A stretch of DNA of 11,064 bases from Bacteroidota bacterium (GCA_023392185.1 JAEVZP010000217.1:1-11064), one strand, 5' to 3'; positions 1-6,348 are shown, counted from the stretch's first letter. Numbers and translations: made by a program. The notes: generated from the sequence alone by a model not told the origin.

Positions 1-272
1 GGCTGAAAAGCAAAAAGCTGGAATGGGCAGTCGGCGACCTGCCTCCCTTTGGAAATGGCGCCAATCCTTGGTGTAATTGTCAGGACGCACCCGATCGCTA
101 CTGGCAGACGATAACCCTTGACAAACCGGTTTTCCGGGAGGATACGGCACAGTTCAGCTGGACCTGGGGAGGCGATTTTAAATACCGGGTGGATGCGGTT
201 CGCGAAAACAATCGCTGGAAAGTGGCGTATTTAGAGGGCTTTGACCGGAATGGATTTATTGCAACGCCTTAG
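1..272 (+). CDS. C-terminal fragment of unrecognised protein
   Basis: An open frame runs in from the left edge (first full codon at position 3) and stops with TAG at 270-272, giving 89 residues of a C-terminus. I do not recognise the family. The fragment is rich in aromatic residues (several Trp, Tyr and Phe), contains a WCNC pair of cysteines near its start, and ends in a segment reading GFDRNGFIATP. Trp-rich beta-like stretches (FSWTWGGDFKYRV, RWKVAYLEGF) suggest a beta-sheet domain such as those of secreted or NTF2-like proteins, but this is only a guess from composition. It converges on queG with a 170-base gap that holds two TTCCGGAA palindromes. The start, the length and any signal peptide lie outside the window. 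Confidence 0.7.
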   Translation, partial: LKSKKLEWAVGDLPPFGNGANPWCNCQDAPDRYWQTITLDKPVFREDTAQFSWTWGGDFKYRVDAVRENNRWKVAYLEGFDRNGFIATP

Positions 273-400
273 CAGCGGTGTTTTCTGCGCTCCGGCGGAG
301 TACGGCAGGCAGCGCAACCCAATAACAAACGAGGGAAGCGGCCGCTTCGAAAGCTAACATTTTTCCGGAAAAAGCCCTCCCAAAACATTGGGTTTCGGCA

Positions 401-418
401 TAATTTTCCGGAAAATTA
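401..418. repeat. 18-bp perfect palindrome centred on TTCCGGAA
   Basis: TAATTTTCCGGAAAATTA is a perfect palindrome lying between the convergent ends of the first gene and queG. A second site, TTTTCCGGAAAA, begins at 361, so two members of the iterated palindrome sit 43 bases apart here. There is no T-run typical of an intrinsic terminator, although as RNA this palindrome could fold. Confidence 0.85.
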
Positions 419-442
419 AGCGCGCATTCCCTGAAAGCGCTC

Positions 443-1369
443 CTATTTCCCAATCGCTCTCAGATTCCGCTGCATCCCCTTCCACTTGGCGCGGCTGATC
501 GGCGAATGCCGGAAGATTTTCCGGAAATATTCTTCGTTTAAGGCCTCCCAATCGCTTTTCGTCAGGGTCAGGATTTCCGGAATTGGGGTAAAATCGGGCT
601 GTTGGTGCGGGGTGGAAAACCGGTTCCACGGGCACACTTCCTGACACACGTCGCAGCCAAAAATCCAGTCGTCGGCGCGGTGCTCAAAGCCGGTGGGCAT
701 AACGGCTTCCTTCAACTCAATGGTGAGGTAAGAAATGCACTTGCGCGCGTCAATGACGGCGGGCGACAGAATCGCTTCGGTCGGGCAGGCGTCCATGCAG
801 CGGGTGCAGGTGCCGCAGTGGTCGGTCTGAAAAGGCGCGTCCTCGGGCAGGTCCAGATCCGTAATCAGGGTGGCGATAAAAAAGTAAGAGCCGCGTTTGG
901 GATTGATTAAATTGCCGTTTTTGGCGACCCAGCCGAGGCCGCTGCGCACCGCCCAAGCCCGTTCCAGCACCGGCGCGGAATCCACAAAGCCGCGTCCGTC
1001 AATGGCCCCGAGTTTTTCCCGCATTTCCTCCAGCAAAGTGTTTAAAAGAGTGCGAATGGTGTCGTGGTAGTCTTTGCCCCAGGCGTAGCGGGCTATTTTG
1101 GGAATGCCTTCCGGCTGACTATTTTCCGGAAAATAGTTCATCAAAAACGTAATCACCGACTTTGCACCGGGTACCAGCTTTTGCGGATCCACCCGCAGGT
1201 CAAAATGCCGCTCTATATAGGACATGGTGCCGCCGTAGCCGTTGTGCAACCAGTCTTCCAATCGCCGCGCATCATCTTCTAAGAACGCCGCTTTGGCAAT
1301 CCGGCATTCTTCAAAACCATAGGCCGCCGCACGCTCTTTTATCCACAAAGCCGTTTCTGCACTTTTCAT
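443..1369 (-). CDS. queG: Epoxyqueuosine reductase QueG
   Basis: QueG is a cytoplasmic cobalamin- and iron-sulfur-dependent enzyme that reduces epoxyqueuosine to queuosine in the anticodon wobble position of certain tRNAs. The 308-residue product shows the family signatures. Asp130, in the segment FVDSAPVLERAWA, is the position of the catalytic acid. The motif CGTCTRCMDACP supplies Cys185, 188, 191 and 195. Cys211 and the motif GCDVCQEVCPWN (Cys239, 242, 246) complete the eight ligands for two 4Fe-4S clusters. The frame continues upstream to 1447, but those 26 residues are low-quality and run into a repeat. The ATG at 1367-1369 (MKSAETALWIK) matches where the family begins. It is last of four minus-strand genes but is separated from yigZ by 322 bases and may have its own promoter. 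Three TTCCGGAA palindromes lie inside the gene (519, 575, 1124), read in two different codon frames. Confidence 0.96.
   Translation of the reverse strand: MKSAETALWIKERAAAYGFEECRIAKAAFLEDDARRLEDWLHNGYGGTMSYIERHFDLRVDPQKLVPGAKSVITFLMNYFPENSQPEGIPKIARYAWGKDYHDTIRTLLNTLLEEMREKLGAIDGRGFVDSAPVLERAWAVRSGLGWVAKNGNLINPKRGSYFFIATLITDLDLPEDAPFQTDHCGTCTRCMDACPTEAILSPAVIDARKCISYLTIELKEAVMPTGFEHRADDWIFGCDVCQEVCPWNRFSTPHQQPDFTPIPEILTLTKSDWEALNEEYFRKIFRHSPISRAKWKGMQRNLRAIGK
1118..1137. repeat. 20-bp perfect palindrome inside queG
   Basis: ACTATTTTCCGGAAAATAGT is a perfect 20-base palindrome inside the queG coding sequence, encoding the region around NYFPEN on the minus strand. It is the longest intragenic copy of the iterated TTCCGGAA palindrome. 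Such a long perfect palindrome in a coding region is unlikely to arise from protein constraint alone. Confidence 0.85.
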
Positions 1370-1383
1370 CGCTATAGGGTGTT

Positions 1384-1391
1384 CAAAGTTA
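1384..1391 (-). promoter_or_regulatory. Possible -7 element for queG (TAACTTTG)
   Basis: On the minus strand TAACTTTG matches the Bacteroidota -7 consensus TANNTTTG, 14 bases before the chosen queG ATG, which would give a very short leader. I see no clear -33 TTTG at the usual spacing, so this is tentative. Confidence 0.3.
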
Positions 1392-1431
1392 TAACATGGA
1401 TAATAAGGCAGGCAGGAGGGGAGGTGTTTCG

Positions 1432-1508
1432 ACGGTTCTTTTGTCACCCCGGAACGGGGTCTTTGCAGGTTGGTACCGCTTGGTTCCCGTTCCGGGATGA
1501 CAAAAGAT
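1432..1508. repeat. TTTTGTCA double-hairpin repeat, copy A
   Basis: This 77-base element is repeated at 9732-9808. The left 37 bases and the right 26 bases are identical between the copies, and a 14-base centre differs. The outer arms TTTTGTCA and TGACAAAA are complementary. Inside them sit two small hairpins, CCCCG-GAA-CGGGG and CCCG-TTC-CGGG. The two halves also pair with each other over about 20 bases with one mismatch. The motif TTGGTACCG occurs both in the centre and immediately after the right arm. The copy lies between yigZ and queG. Confidence 0.8.
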
Positions 1509-1691
1509 TGGTACCGAAACGGCTTAGCAGCGAGCCTATGGATTGAATCTTACATTCGGACGCCGCCTTTGTCATCTTATAAAGAATCTCTTTAAAACTA
1601 TCTTTTAAGAGAAATGTCAAAGCGATTCTTCACGAAAAGCCTGTCCCGAAAGGTGGGGACAAACTCGCTGATAACATCCCAAAATCAATTT
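1509..1691. other. Gene-free remainder of the yigZ-queG gap
   Basis: Together with copy A this makes a 322-base gap without a gene. It holds a looser structure at about 1567-1622: outer arms CTTTGTCAT and ATGTCAAAG (one mismatch) around TCTCTTTAAAA and TTTTAAGAGA. This looks like a decayed relative of the TTTTGTCA repeat. A small inverted repeat TGTCCC/GGGACA lies at 1642-1661. I see no strong T-tailed terminator for yigZ and no credible ORF. Confidence 0.5.
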
Positions 1692-2285
1692 CTACACTTT
1701 TTTCACCGTCGCGCCTTGAAGGTCGGTCATTGCGCTTAAAAAACGTTCTTCCACCGAAGGCCGGATGCCGGCTACCACGGTGCAAAATAATTGCATTTCC
1801 TGTTTCAAAACCGTACCGTCCTGCATCCGGATGACGCGCAGCACATCGCCCACCGAGCCGTAATCGCAGGTAATTTCATAGGGAATCTCAATCAACTTCT
1901 CCACCGTTTCGGCTCCGGCAAGCGCATCGGCGACCGCCGTCCGGTAGGCATGAATCAAACCCGGAACGCCCAGCAGCGTGCCGCCGAAATAACGCACGAC
2001 AAGGGCGGCGGTGTAATCCAGTCCGGCGCTGTCAATCGCGCCCAGCATGGGGCGGCCTGCGCTGCCCGAAGGCTCGCCGTCGTCGGAGGCGCGGGTGTCG
2101 GGGCCAATGCGGTAGGCCAGGCAATGGTGATTCGCTTTTGGATGCTCTTTCCGCTTTTCGGCCAGCACCGCCTTGGCTTCGGCTACATCGCGCGCCGGAA
2201 ATACAAAAGCCAGAAAACGGCTGCCGCGGTCGCGGAATTCGGCGGTGGCAGGAGCGGCGAGGGTGCGGTAGCTTTCAGCGGACAT
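1692..2285 (-). CDS. YigZ / IMPACT family protein (UPF0029 N-terminal domain)
   Basis: This 197-residue protein belongs to the YigZ/IMPACT family, whose bacterial biochemical role is not settled; eukaryotic relatives regulate GCN2 and translation. The UPF0029 domain occupies roughly residues 15-125. It carries both hallmark motifs: DDGEPSGSAGRPML (68-81) and VVRYFGGTLLGVPGLIHAYRTA (96-117). The C-terminal part (about 130-197) corresponds to the small DUF1949-like ferredoxin-fold domain, and the length is typical. The frame is open up to 2396, but the extra residues come from a dispersed repeat. I chose the ATG at 2283-2285 (MSAESYRTL) because it matches the usual N-terminus. It lies downstream of the DMT permease on the same strand, 236 bases away. 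A TTCCGGAA palindrome sits just upstream of the start at 2294. Confidence 0.92.
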   Translation of the reverse strand: MSAESYRTLAAPATAEFRDRGSRFLAFVFPARDVAEAKAVLAEKRKEHPKANHHCLAYRIGPDTRASDDGEPSGSAGRPMLGAIDSAGLDYTAALVVRYFGGTLLGVPGLIHAYRTAVADALAGAETVEKLIEIPYEITCDYGSVGDVLRVIRMQDGTVLKQEMQLFCTVVAGIRPSVEERFLSAMTDLQGATVKKV

Positions 2286-2341
2286 GGTGGAGTTTCCGGA
2301 AATTTTAGGTTGAAAAAAGATTTGACTTGCTTCAAAACTGT

Positions 2342-2457
2342 GGGTCATTACCTGCGGTGCTGCTTCGCGGTGCGAGCGGAGCGAATGGCCCTGCAAATCC
2401 TCCGGACCTTTCCGGGAAAAAGTGCAGGTTGCTTCGTCGTACCTCTCGCAATGACCC
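2342..2457. repeat. GTCATT...AATGAC inverted-repeat element, copy D
   Basis: The outer arms GGGTCATT (2342-2349) and AATGACCC (2450-2457) are perfectly complementary. An inner pair, ACCTGC (2350-2355) and GCAGGT (2424-2429), can extend the fold. The right part resembles the GTCATTGCGAGG...GAAGCAA type of dispersed repeat seen in several bacterial genomes. It fills most of the gap between the permease and yigZ and creates spurious open frames on both strands. It is a more distant relative of copies A-C. Confidence 0.6.
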
Positions 2458-2521
2458 GCAAAATGATTATAGTGTTTTAAAACAGGACAAGATTAAGGCA
2501 ACTTGTAAGGACCAGCCAGCC

Positions 2522-3532
2522 TTACGAAAACAGTTCTTTAAAGGAAATGAGGAAAATGGCCAGCAAAGAAAGGACAATCCCAAAGACCCGTTTGGCACCG
2601 AACTTTTCGCCAAACAAAAAATAAGCGGCCAGCACACTGACAATCACAATCCCGATATTGTTGACCGGCACGGCCACCGAAGGCGGCAGATCATCGGAGG
2701 CCAGCACGCGCACAAACAGGTAGTTGGCGAAGAAATCGGGACCTGCCAACAGCAAGCCCGCCAGTACGCTTTTTGGGGAAAATCTGGATTTTCCGGTGGC
2801 CAGCCGATAGATCAGTACCACCGTTCCCACCAGGGCCGCCGCCACAAAGATGTGTACCGTTGTCACGGCCTGCAATTCTTTGTCTTTCTCCACGTAATTA
2901 TGGGAAAGCACCGACCGGCCAATATCCTGCGCACCGCCAATGAGAAACAAGGCGAGTACACCCCAGCCCATGTGAAAGCCCTTTTTTGAGGCTTCATTTC
3001 CGGAATTTTCTTCTGTATGCTGCTGCTTTTCCGGCCCTTCCACCTCAATTTCTCTTACCGGAGCCTTGAATTTTGAGCCTTGGTTTTTGGACTCTGAGCT
3101 TTGAGTTTTGGATTCTGGGCTCTGGCCCTTGGAGGCTGCCAGATACACCGCCGGAAACGCCAGAATCACACCAGCCAGCCCCACCCAGTTGAATTGTTCA
3201 TCTGAAAAAGCAACCCACGCAAAGATAACTGCGAGCACCAGCGCCAGCCGACTGGAAACGGTGGCCGTCGTGACGCCGTAATGGTGAATGGCGTAGGAAA
3301 AAAGCTGATAGCCTACAAAAAACGCCGCCCCCAGCACCGTCACGTAGAGCCACGGCGCGTGCAGCGTTTCCGCCGTCACCGGAAATCTGCCCAATAAAAG
3401 GCTGCCGATTCCGGCGCTCGCCCAGTAATTGACCACAATTGCCGTGGTAGTGCTCACCTGGTGCTTTCCATAAAACTTGAAAAGCACCGCAACTGCTGTG
3501 TTGAGCAGGATCACCAGAAGTAGCAAAAGCAT
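2522..3532 (-). CDS. EamA/DMT superfamily permease, 10 TM
   Basis: This 336-residue membrane protein has the drug/metabolite transporter layout. About five hydrophobic segments (near 1-19, 29-48, 61-80, 87-108, 115-133) and a second set of five (near 189-206, 223-243, 256-275, 286-308, 315-333) form two EamA domains. The substrate cannot be read from the sequence. Between the two halves is an unusually long charged loop (about 134-187) containing three heptapeptide repeats, SKGQSPE, SKTQSSE and SKNQGSK. The ATG at 3530-3532 lies 31 bases after the ribD stop codon, so co-transcription with ribD is likely. Some EamA proteins (RibN) import riboflavin, which makes a flavin-related substrate conceivable here, but that is inference from context only. 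One TTCCGGAA site (2998) falls in the loop, encoding NSGN. Confidence 0.88.
   Translation of the reverse strand: MLLLLLVILLNTAVAVLFKFYGKHQVSTTTAIVVNYWASAGIGSLLLGRFPVTAETLHAPWLYVTVLGAAFFVGYQLFSYAIHHYGVTTATVSSRLALVLAVIFAWVAFSDEQFNWVGLAGVILAFPAVYLAASKGQSPESKTQSSESKNQGSKFKAPVREIEVEGPEKQQHTEENSGNEASKKGFHMGWGVLALFLIGGAQDIGRSVLSHNYVEKDKELQAVTTVHIFVAAALVGTVVLIYRLATGKSRFSPKSVLAGLLLAGPDFFANYLFVRVLASDDLPPSVAVPVNNIGIVIVSVLAAYFLFGEKFGAKRVFGIVLSLLAIFLISFKELFS
3075..3137 (-). repeat. Three 21-base imperfect tandem repeats inside the permease gene
   Basis: On the plus strand three consecutive 21-base units begin GAGCCTTGG (3075), GAGCTTTGAG (3096) and GGGCTCTGG (3117), with a partial unit before them (about 3061-3074). 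The unit length is seven codons, so the frame is kept and the protein gains repeated S-K-x-Q-x-x-E heptads in the loop between the two EamA domains. The composition (TTTTGGACTCTGAGC) looks like a low-complexity repeat that entered the gene. Confidence 0.75.
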
Positions 3533-3563
3533 AGAAAGGGAATTCTTAAACTCCCTTGGCGCA

Positions 3564-4640
3564 TTATAAAAACGCGCCCGCCGGTACTTCTACCCCACTT
3601 TTCCGGGGTAGATACAAGGACAACCGGTCGCCGCCGATGTGCGTCGTAAACGCTTTTTTCGCGCCCAAAACCTGCGGGGCGGCCACGCCTTGTCCGAAAC
3701 AGGTGTCGGATTGAAACACCCGCATCTCGTCCCACAGTCCACAGCCGATAAAAGAGCGCAGCACCGCCGCGCCGCCTTCCACAATCAGCGACTGCCTGCC
3801 TGCCTTAAACAGCAAATCCATCAGTCCGGTGAGCGCGTCGTCGCCTGCCGGAATTTTGACACGGCGGTGGGTGGGCAACTGCGCGTCTTCCTTTGTGTTC
3901 ACGTGCCAGGTTTCGGCATCGGTGTTGAAAATCTTAAGGCTTTTGGGCAGCGTCAGCGCCGAATCCAGCACGAGGCGCAGGGGCTGATTGCCGGGCCACT
4001 GCCGGGCGGTGAGTTGCGGGTCATCGGCCAAGGCGGTGGCTTTGCCCACAAGAATAGCGGCTTCTTCGGTGCGCCAGCGATGCACCAGGCTTTGCGCCAG
4101 CGGCCCGCTAATCATCGTGCGCGTTTTGTCGGACGGCGCGATAAATCCGTCGGCGGTTTGTGCCCATTTAAGAATGATATACGGCCTTTTCTGCTCCCAA
4201 AACGTAAAAAAGCGGCGGTTGAGCCAGCGGCCTTCGGCCTCCAAAACGCCTTTCTCTACCGGAATACCGGCCAGTTGTAGCAACTGATAGCCGCGACCGG
4301 CAACGGCGTCAAACGGGTCGTTGTTGCACACCACCACACGGCCTACTTCCTCGCGCACAATGCGGGCGGCACAGGGCGGTTGCTTGCCGTGGTGGGAGCA
4401 CGGTTCCAGGCTCACATAAAGCGTGCTTTGGGGAATTAAATGCCGGTCGGCTTCCGGAACGGCATTCAGGCAGGCGGCTTCGGCGTGGAGGCCACCGTAG
4501 CGGGCGTGGTAGCCTTCGGCCAGGATGCGGCCGTCGTGCACCAGCACGGCGCCCACCATGGGATTGGGGGCCACATGGCCTTTGCCGAGTTGCGCCAGTT
4601 GCAGGCAGCGACGCATGTACAGATCCGCTCCGGTTTGCAT
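3564..4640 (-). CDS. ribD: Bifunctional riboflavin biosynthesis protein RibD
   Basis: RibD performs two successive steps of riboflavin synthesis in the cytoplasm: deamination of the pyrimidine intermediate, then NADPH-dependent reduction of its ribosyl side chain. The 358-residue length is typical. The N-terminal deaminase domain (about 5-145) has APNPMVG at 24-30, the zinc motif HAEA (His52, Glu54) and EPCSHHGKQPPC, with zinc ligands Cys81 and Cys90. The C-terminal RibD_C reductase domain (about 153-350) contains PYIILKWAQTADGFIA, a segment ending in ILVGKATALADDPQLT, and IVEGGAAVL. The ATG is at 4638-4640. It is divergent from prmC across a 376-base repeat-filled gap and is followed 31 bases later by the DMT permease. 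One TTCCGGAA site at 4452 encodes VPEA. Confidence 0.97.
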   Translation of the reverse strand: MQTGADLYMRRCLQLAQLGKGHVAPNPMVGAVLVHDGRILAEGYHARYGGLHAEAACLNAVPEADRHLIPQSTLYVSLEPCSHHGKQPPCAARIVREEVGRVVVCNNDPFDAVAGRGYQLLQLAGIPVEKGVLEAEGRWLNRRFFTFWEQKRPYIILKWAQTADGFIAPSDKTRTMISGPLAQSLVHRWRTEEAAILVGKATALADDPQLTARQWPGNQPLRLVLDSALTLPKSLKIFNTDAETWHVNTKEDAQLPTHRRVKIPAGDDALTGLMDLLFKAGRQSLIVEGGAAVLRSFIGCGLWDEMRVFQSDTCFGQGVAAPQVLGAKKAFTTHIGGDRLSLYLPRKSGVEVPAGAFL

Positions 4641-4648
4641 AAGCGGCG

Positions 4649-4656
4649 CGAAGGTA
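4649..4656 (-). promoter_or_regulatory. Possible -7 element for ribD (TACCTTCG)
   Basis: On the minus strand TACCTTCG, one base from TANNTTTG, lies eight bases before the ribD ATG. No -33 TTTG is evident at the usual distance. The same octamer precedes prmC on the other strand, which is the main reason to note it. Confidence 0.3.
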
Positions 4657-4698
4657 CGGGCGCGCCGCTTGCGGCGCGGCCGTTGGTTAGAGTTTCAC

Positions 4699-4751
4699 GT
4701 TGGACCCCGCCGTCGGCGGGGGTTGGATGCTGTTGGAGCCCTTCGGGCGTT
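4699..4751. repeat. GTTGGA-hairpin-GTTGGA modular repeat (left cluster)
   Basis: GTTGGA occurs at 4699, 4722 and 4732. Between the first two is the hairpin CCCCGCC-GTC-GGCGGGG. After the third is GCCC-TTC-GGGC followed by GTT. The last 20 bases (4732-4751, GTTGGAGCCCTTCGGGCGTT) are repeated exactly in reverse complement at 4929-4948. Confidence 0.75.
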
Positions 4752-4837
4752 AGAAGATGCAGAAAGAGGTTGCCCTGCCAACCGCAGATTTAAGGGAACC
4801 GGCAGAAAACATCCGGTCGCCGGCGTTATCCGGATTT

Positions 4838-4865
4838 GTAGAGACAAGGTATGCCTTGTCTCTAC
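4838..4865. repeat. Perfect 12-bp hairpin (GTAGAGACAAGG stem)
   Basis: The arms GTAGAGACAAGG and CCTTGTCTCTAC are perfectly complementary around a TATG loop. Hairpins of the GTAGAGAC...GTCTCTAC type are familiar dispersed repeats in several bacterial groups. It lies midway between the two inverted GTTGGA clusters. Confidence 0.8.
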
Positions 4866-4924
4866 CGGAAAAACATTCGGTACAGCTCCGATAAACAAAT
4901 TCTATGCACGATACCGGCCGAAGG

Positions 4925-4987
4925 ATCCAACGCCCGAAGGGCTCCAACACACCGTTCCAACGCCAACGGCTCCAACACATAGTTCCA
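4925..4987. repeat. TCCAAC-hairpin modular repeat (right cluster, inverted)
   Basis: TCCAAC occurs at 4925, 4943, 4955, 4970 and 4983. The segments between include GCCCGAAGGGC and GCCAACGGC, each a short self-complementary core. The unit at 4929-4948 is the exact reverse complement of 4732-4751, so the pair could form a long-range stem around the 4838 hairpin. Confidence 0.7.
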
Positions 4988-5004
4988 ACAAAAGGTAGCG
5001 GCGC

Positions 5005-5012
5005 TACCTTCG
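5005..5012 (+). promoter_or_regulatory. Possible -7 element for prmC (TACCTTCG)
   Basis: TACCTTCG lies only four bases before the prmC ATG and overlaps the right arm of the 4992-5010 hairpin. If it is a -7 element, transcription would start at or next to the ATG, giving a leaderless mRNA. No -33 box is evident. Confidence 0.3.
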
Positions 5013-5016
5013 CCCC

Positions 5017-5868
5017 ATGGCCACTTATGGGGATTTTTTCGGGGACCTGCGCGCCCGCCTGCAACCGCTTTACGACGCCGATGAAGCCGCTGCGATTGCC
5101 AAACTGTTTTTGGAAAACGCTACTGGTTTTTCCTACACGCAGGCCCTAGCCCGAAACCCGGAAATCCCGATGGTGACCGCTAAAATGATTGACGAAGCCA
5201 CGACGCAGCTGGCAAAAGGAAAGCCGGTGCAGCACGTGCTGGGGCGAACGCGGTTTTTAGGCCGCTCGTTTCGCTGTGATGAAAGAGCTTTAATTCCCCG
5301 GCCGGAGACAGAGGAGCTGGTGCAGTGGGTTTTGGAAGATTTTTCCGGAAATACAGGGCTTCAAATTCTGGATGTGGGAACCGGAACGGGGTGCATTGCG
5401 GTGAGCCTGGCGCTGGAGTTGGCCGGTGCGCAGGTAACGGCGCTGGATATTTCGCCGGATGCGCTGGCGCTGGCGCGGATCAACGCCGAAGCATTGGGTG
5501 CAAATGTTACTTTCCGGCAGGGTGATTTCCTTACCGGAAATAAATCGTTTTTTCCCCAAAAAAGTTTCGATGTCATCGTTTCCAACCCGCCGTACATCCC
5601 CCAAAAAGAAGCCGAAACCCTGCACCAGAATGTTCGCGATTATGAGCCGCACGAGGCGCTTTTTGTGCCGGATAATGATGCCCTGATTTTTTACCGGGCG
5701 CTGGCGAAAGCTAAAGGGCTTCTGAAGGAAGGCGGCGCGATTTACTGCGAAACCCACCGGGATCTGGCGGAAGAAACGGCGGATCTTTTCCGGGAAGCCG
5801 GTTTCCGGAATGCGGCGGTCCGGGAGGATCTTTTTGGCGCGCCGCGTATGGTCCGGGCGAGGTTGTAA
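5017..5868 (+). CDS. prmC: Release factor glutamine N5-methyltransferase PrmC (HemK)
   Basis: PrmC methylates the glutamine of the GGQ motif in peptide release factors RF1 and RF2, using S-adenosylmethionine. The 283-residue length is typical. A helical N-terminal domain (1-85) is followed by ALIPRPETEELV (91-102), the SAM-binding motif DVGTGTGCIA (119-128), an acidic loop end ALDIS (142-146) and the hallmark catalytic/substrate motif NPPYIP (190-195). The late motif reads CETHRDLAEE where many homologues have an E-I/H-G/N variant; this looks tolerable rather than broken. The ATG at 5017 gives a correct N-terminus, and no Shine-Dalgarno is visible. It is divergent from ribD. TTCCGGAA sites at 5343 (FSGN) and 5803 (FRN) fall in two different codon frames. 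Confidence 0.96.
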   Translation: MATYGDFFGDLRARLQPLYDADEAAAIAKLFLENATGFSYTQALARNPEIPMVTAKMIDEATTQLAKGKPVQHVLGRTRFLGRSFRCDERALIPRPETEELVQWVLEDFSGNTGLQILDVGTGTGCIAVSLALELAGAQVTALDISPDALALARINAEALGANVTFRQGDFLTGNKSFFPQKSFDVIVSNPPYIPQKEAETLHQNVRDYEPHEALFVPDNDALIFYRALAKAKGLLKEGGAIYCETHRDLAEETADLFREAGFRNAAVREDLFGAPRMVRARL

Positions 5869-5934
5869 CAGAGGCTTTACCGATCGAAATTTCCGGAAAA
5901 GAAAGCTTCCCAACTTTGTTACACTACTTGTACA

Positions 5935-5956
5935 CCTAAAGAGGTCACTCTTTAGG
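5935..5956. terminator. Hairpin after prmC, possible terminator
   Basis: CCTAAAGAG and CTCTTTAGG form a perfect 9-bp stem with a GTCA loop, 66 bases after the prmC stop codon. No T-run follows, so it is a weak intrinsic terminator at best and may be another repeat. Confidence 0.4.
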
Positions 5957-6022
5957 CGAAGGATTGGAAGGGTCGAGGCCAACGATGCGCAGATGGGCCA
6001 TGTAAACAGTAGGTTCCCTTCG

Positions 6023-6095
6023 TTTTGTCATTCCGCCGAGAGGCGGAATCTCAGAAGCAACTCTAGAGACCCTGCCTTTCGGCAGGGTGACAAAA
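6023..6095. repeat. TTTTGTCA double-hairpin repeat, copy C
   Basis: This is the cleanest member of the family. Outer arms TTTTGTCA (6023-6030) and TGACAAAA (6088-6095) pair perfectly. Inside are two perfect hairpins, TTCCGCC-GAGA-GGCGGAA (6031-6048) and CCCTGCC-TTTC-GGCAGGG (6070-6087). TCTC (6049-6052) and GAGA (6066-6069) can pair as an inner stem. The fold is a four-armed cruciform. Stem sequences differ from copies A and B but the architecture is the same. Confidence 0.8.
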
Positions 6096-6348
6096 TAATT
6101 TACAAGCCTAAGGAGATTATAAGGTACGGATCACCGGCTCATCAGAAGAAGGAATGGAGAAGGGAGCGATGGGCAGCTTAGGTCTCTAACCGGTATTAAT
6201 TATTAGGAGTGCGCATCCGGTTGCAGACGAAAGAATTATTTCCGGAAATCCCTTGCCAGCATCAGATTTTAGAGCCCACTCTTCTCCTGATATGGCGGGA
6301 TACCTCCTCAAACAATCAAAATAAAATTTAACGCCTTTGTTTGGAGCG

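Larger units (their letters stand above)
4641..5016. other. ribD-prmC divergent intergenic region packed with hairpins
   Basis: This 376-base stretch has no credible gene although open frames cross it. It holds, in order: a GC-rich hairpin CGCGCCGC-TT-GCGGCGCG (4661-4678), a GTTGGA/hairpin cluster (4699-4751), a perfect 12-bp hairpin (4838-4865), the inverted counterpart of the cluster (4925-4987), and an 8-bp hairpin AAGGTAGC-GGC-GCTACCTT (4992-5010) that ends six bases before the prmC start codon. Confidence 0.7.

Noticed and set aside
1370..1447. N-terminal extension of QueG (26 residues)
   Set aside because: It reaches into repeat copy A and does not resemble QueG N-termini; the internal ATG fits the family.
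2286..2396. N-terminal extension of the YigZ protein (37 residues)
   Set aside because: It derives from repeat copy D and crosses a TTCCGGAA palindrome; the ATG at 2285 gives a normal-length YigZ.
2327..2989. Plus-strand open frame of 220 codons over the permease and repeat copy D
   Set aside because: It is antisense to a clear transporter gene and starts within a dispersed inverted repeat.
3639..4280. Plus-strand open frame opposite ribD
   Set aside because: Shadow of the RibD coding frame; no recognisable motifs.
4525..4998. Plus-strand open frame of 157 codons running from ribD into the ribD-prmC gap
   Set aside because: It overlaps the start of ribD and then runs through hairpin repeats; composition is Arg- and Cys-rich as expected for a chance GC-rich frame.
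5810..6181. Plus-strand open frame of 123 codons after prmC
   Set aside because: It begins inside prmC in another frame and runs through the double-hairpin repeat; no protein features.
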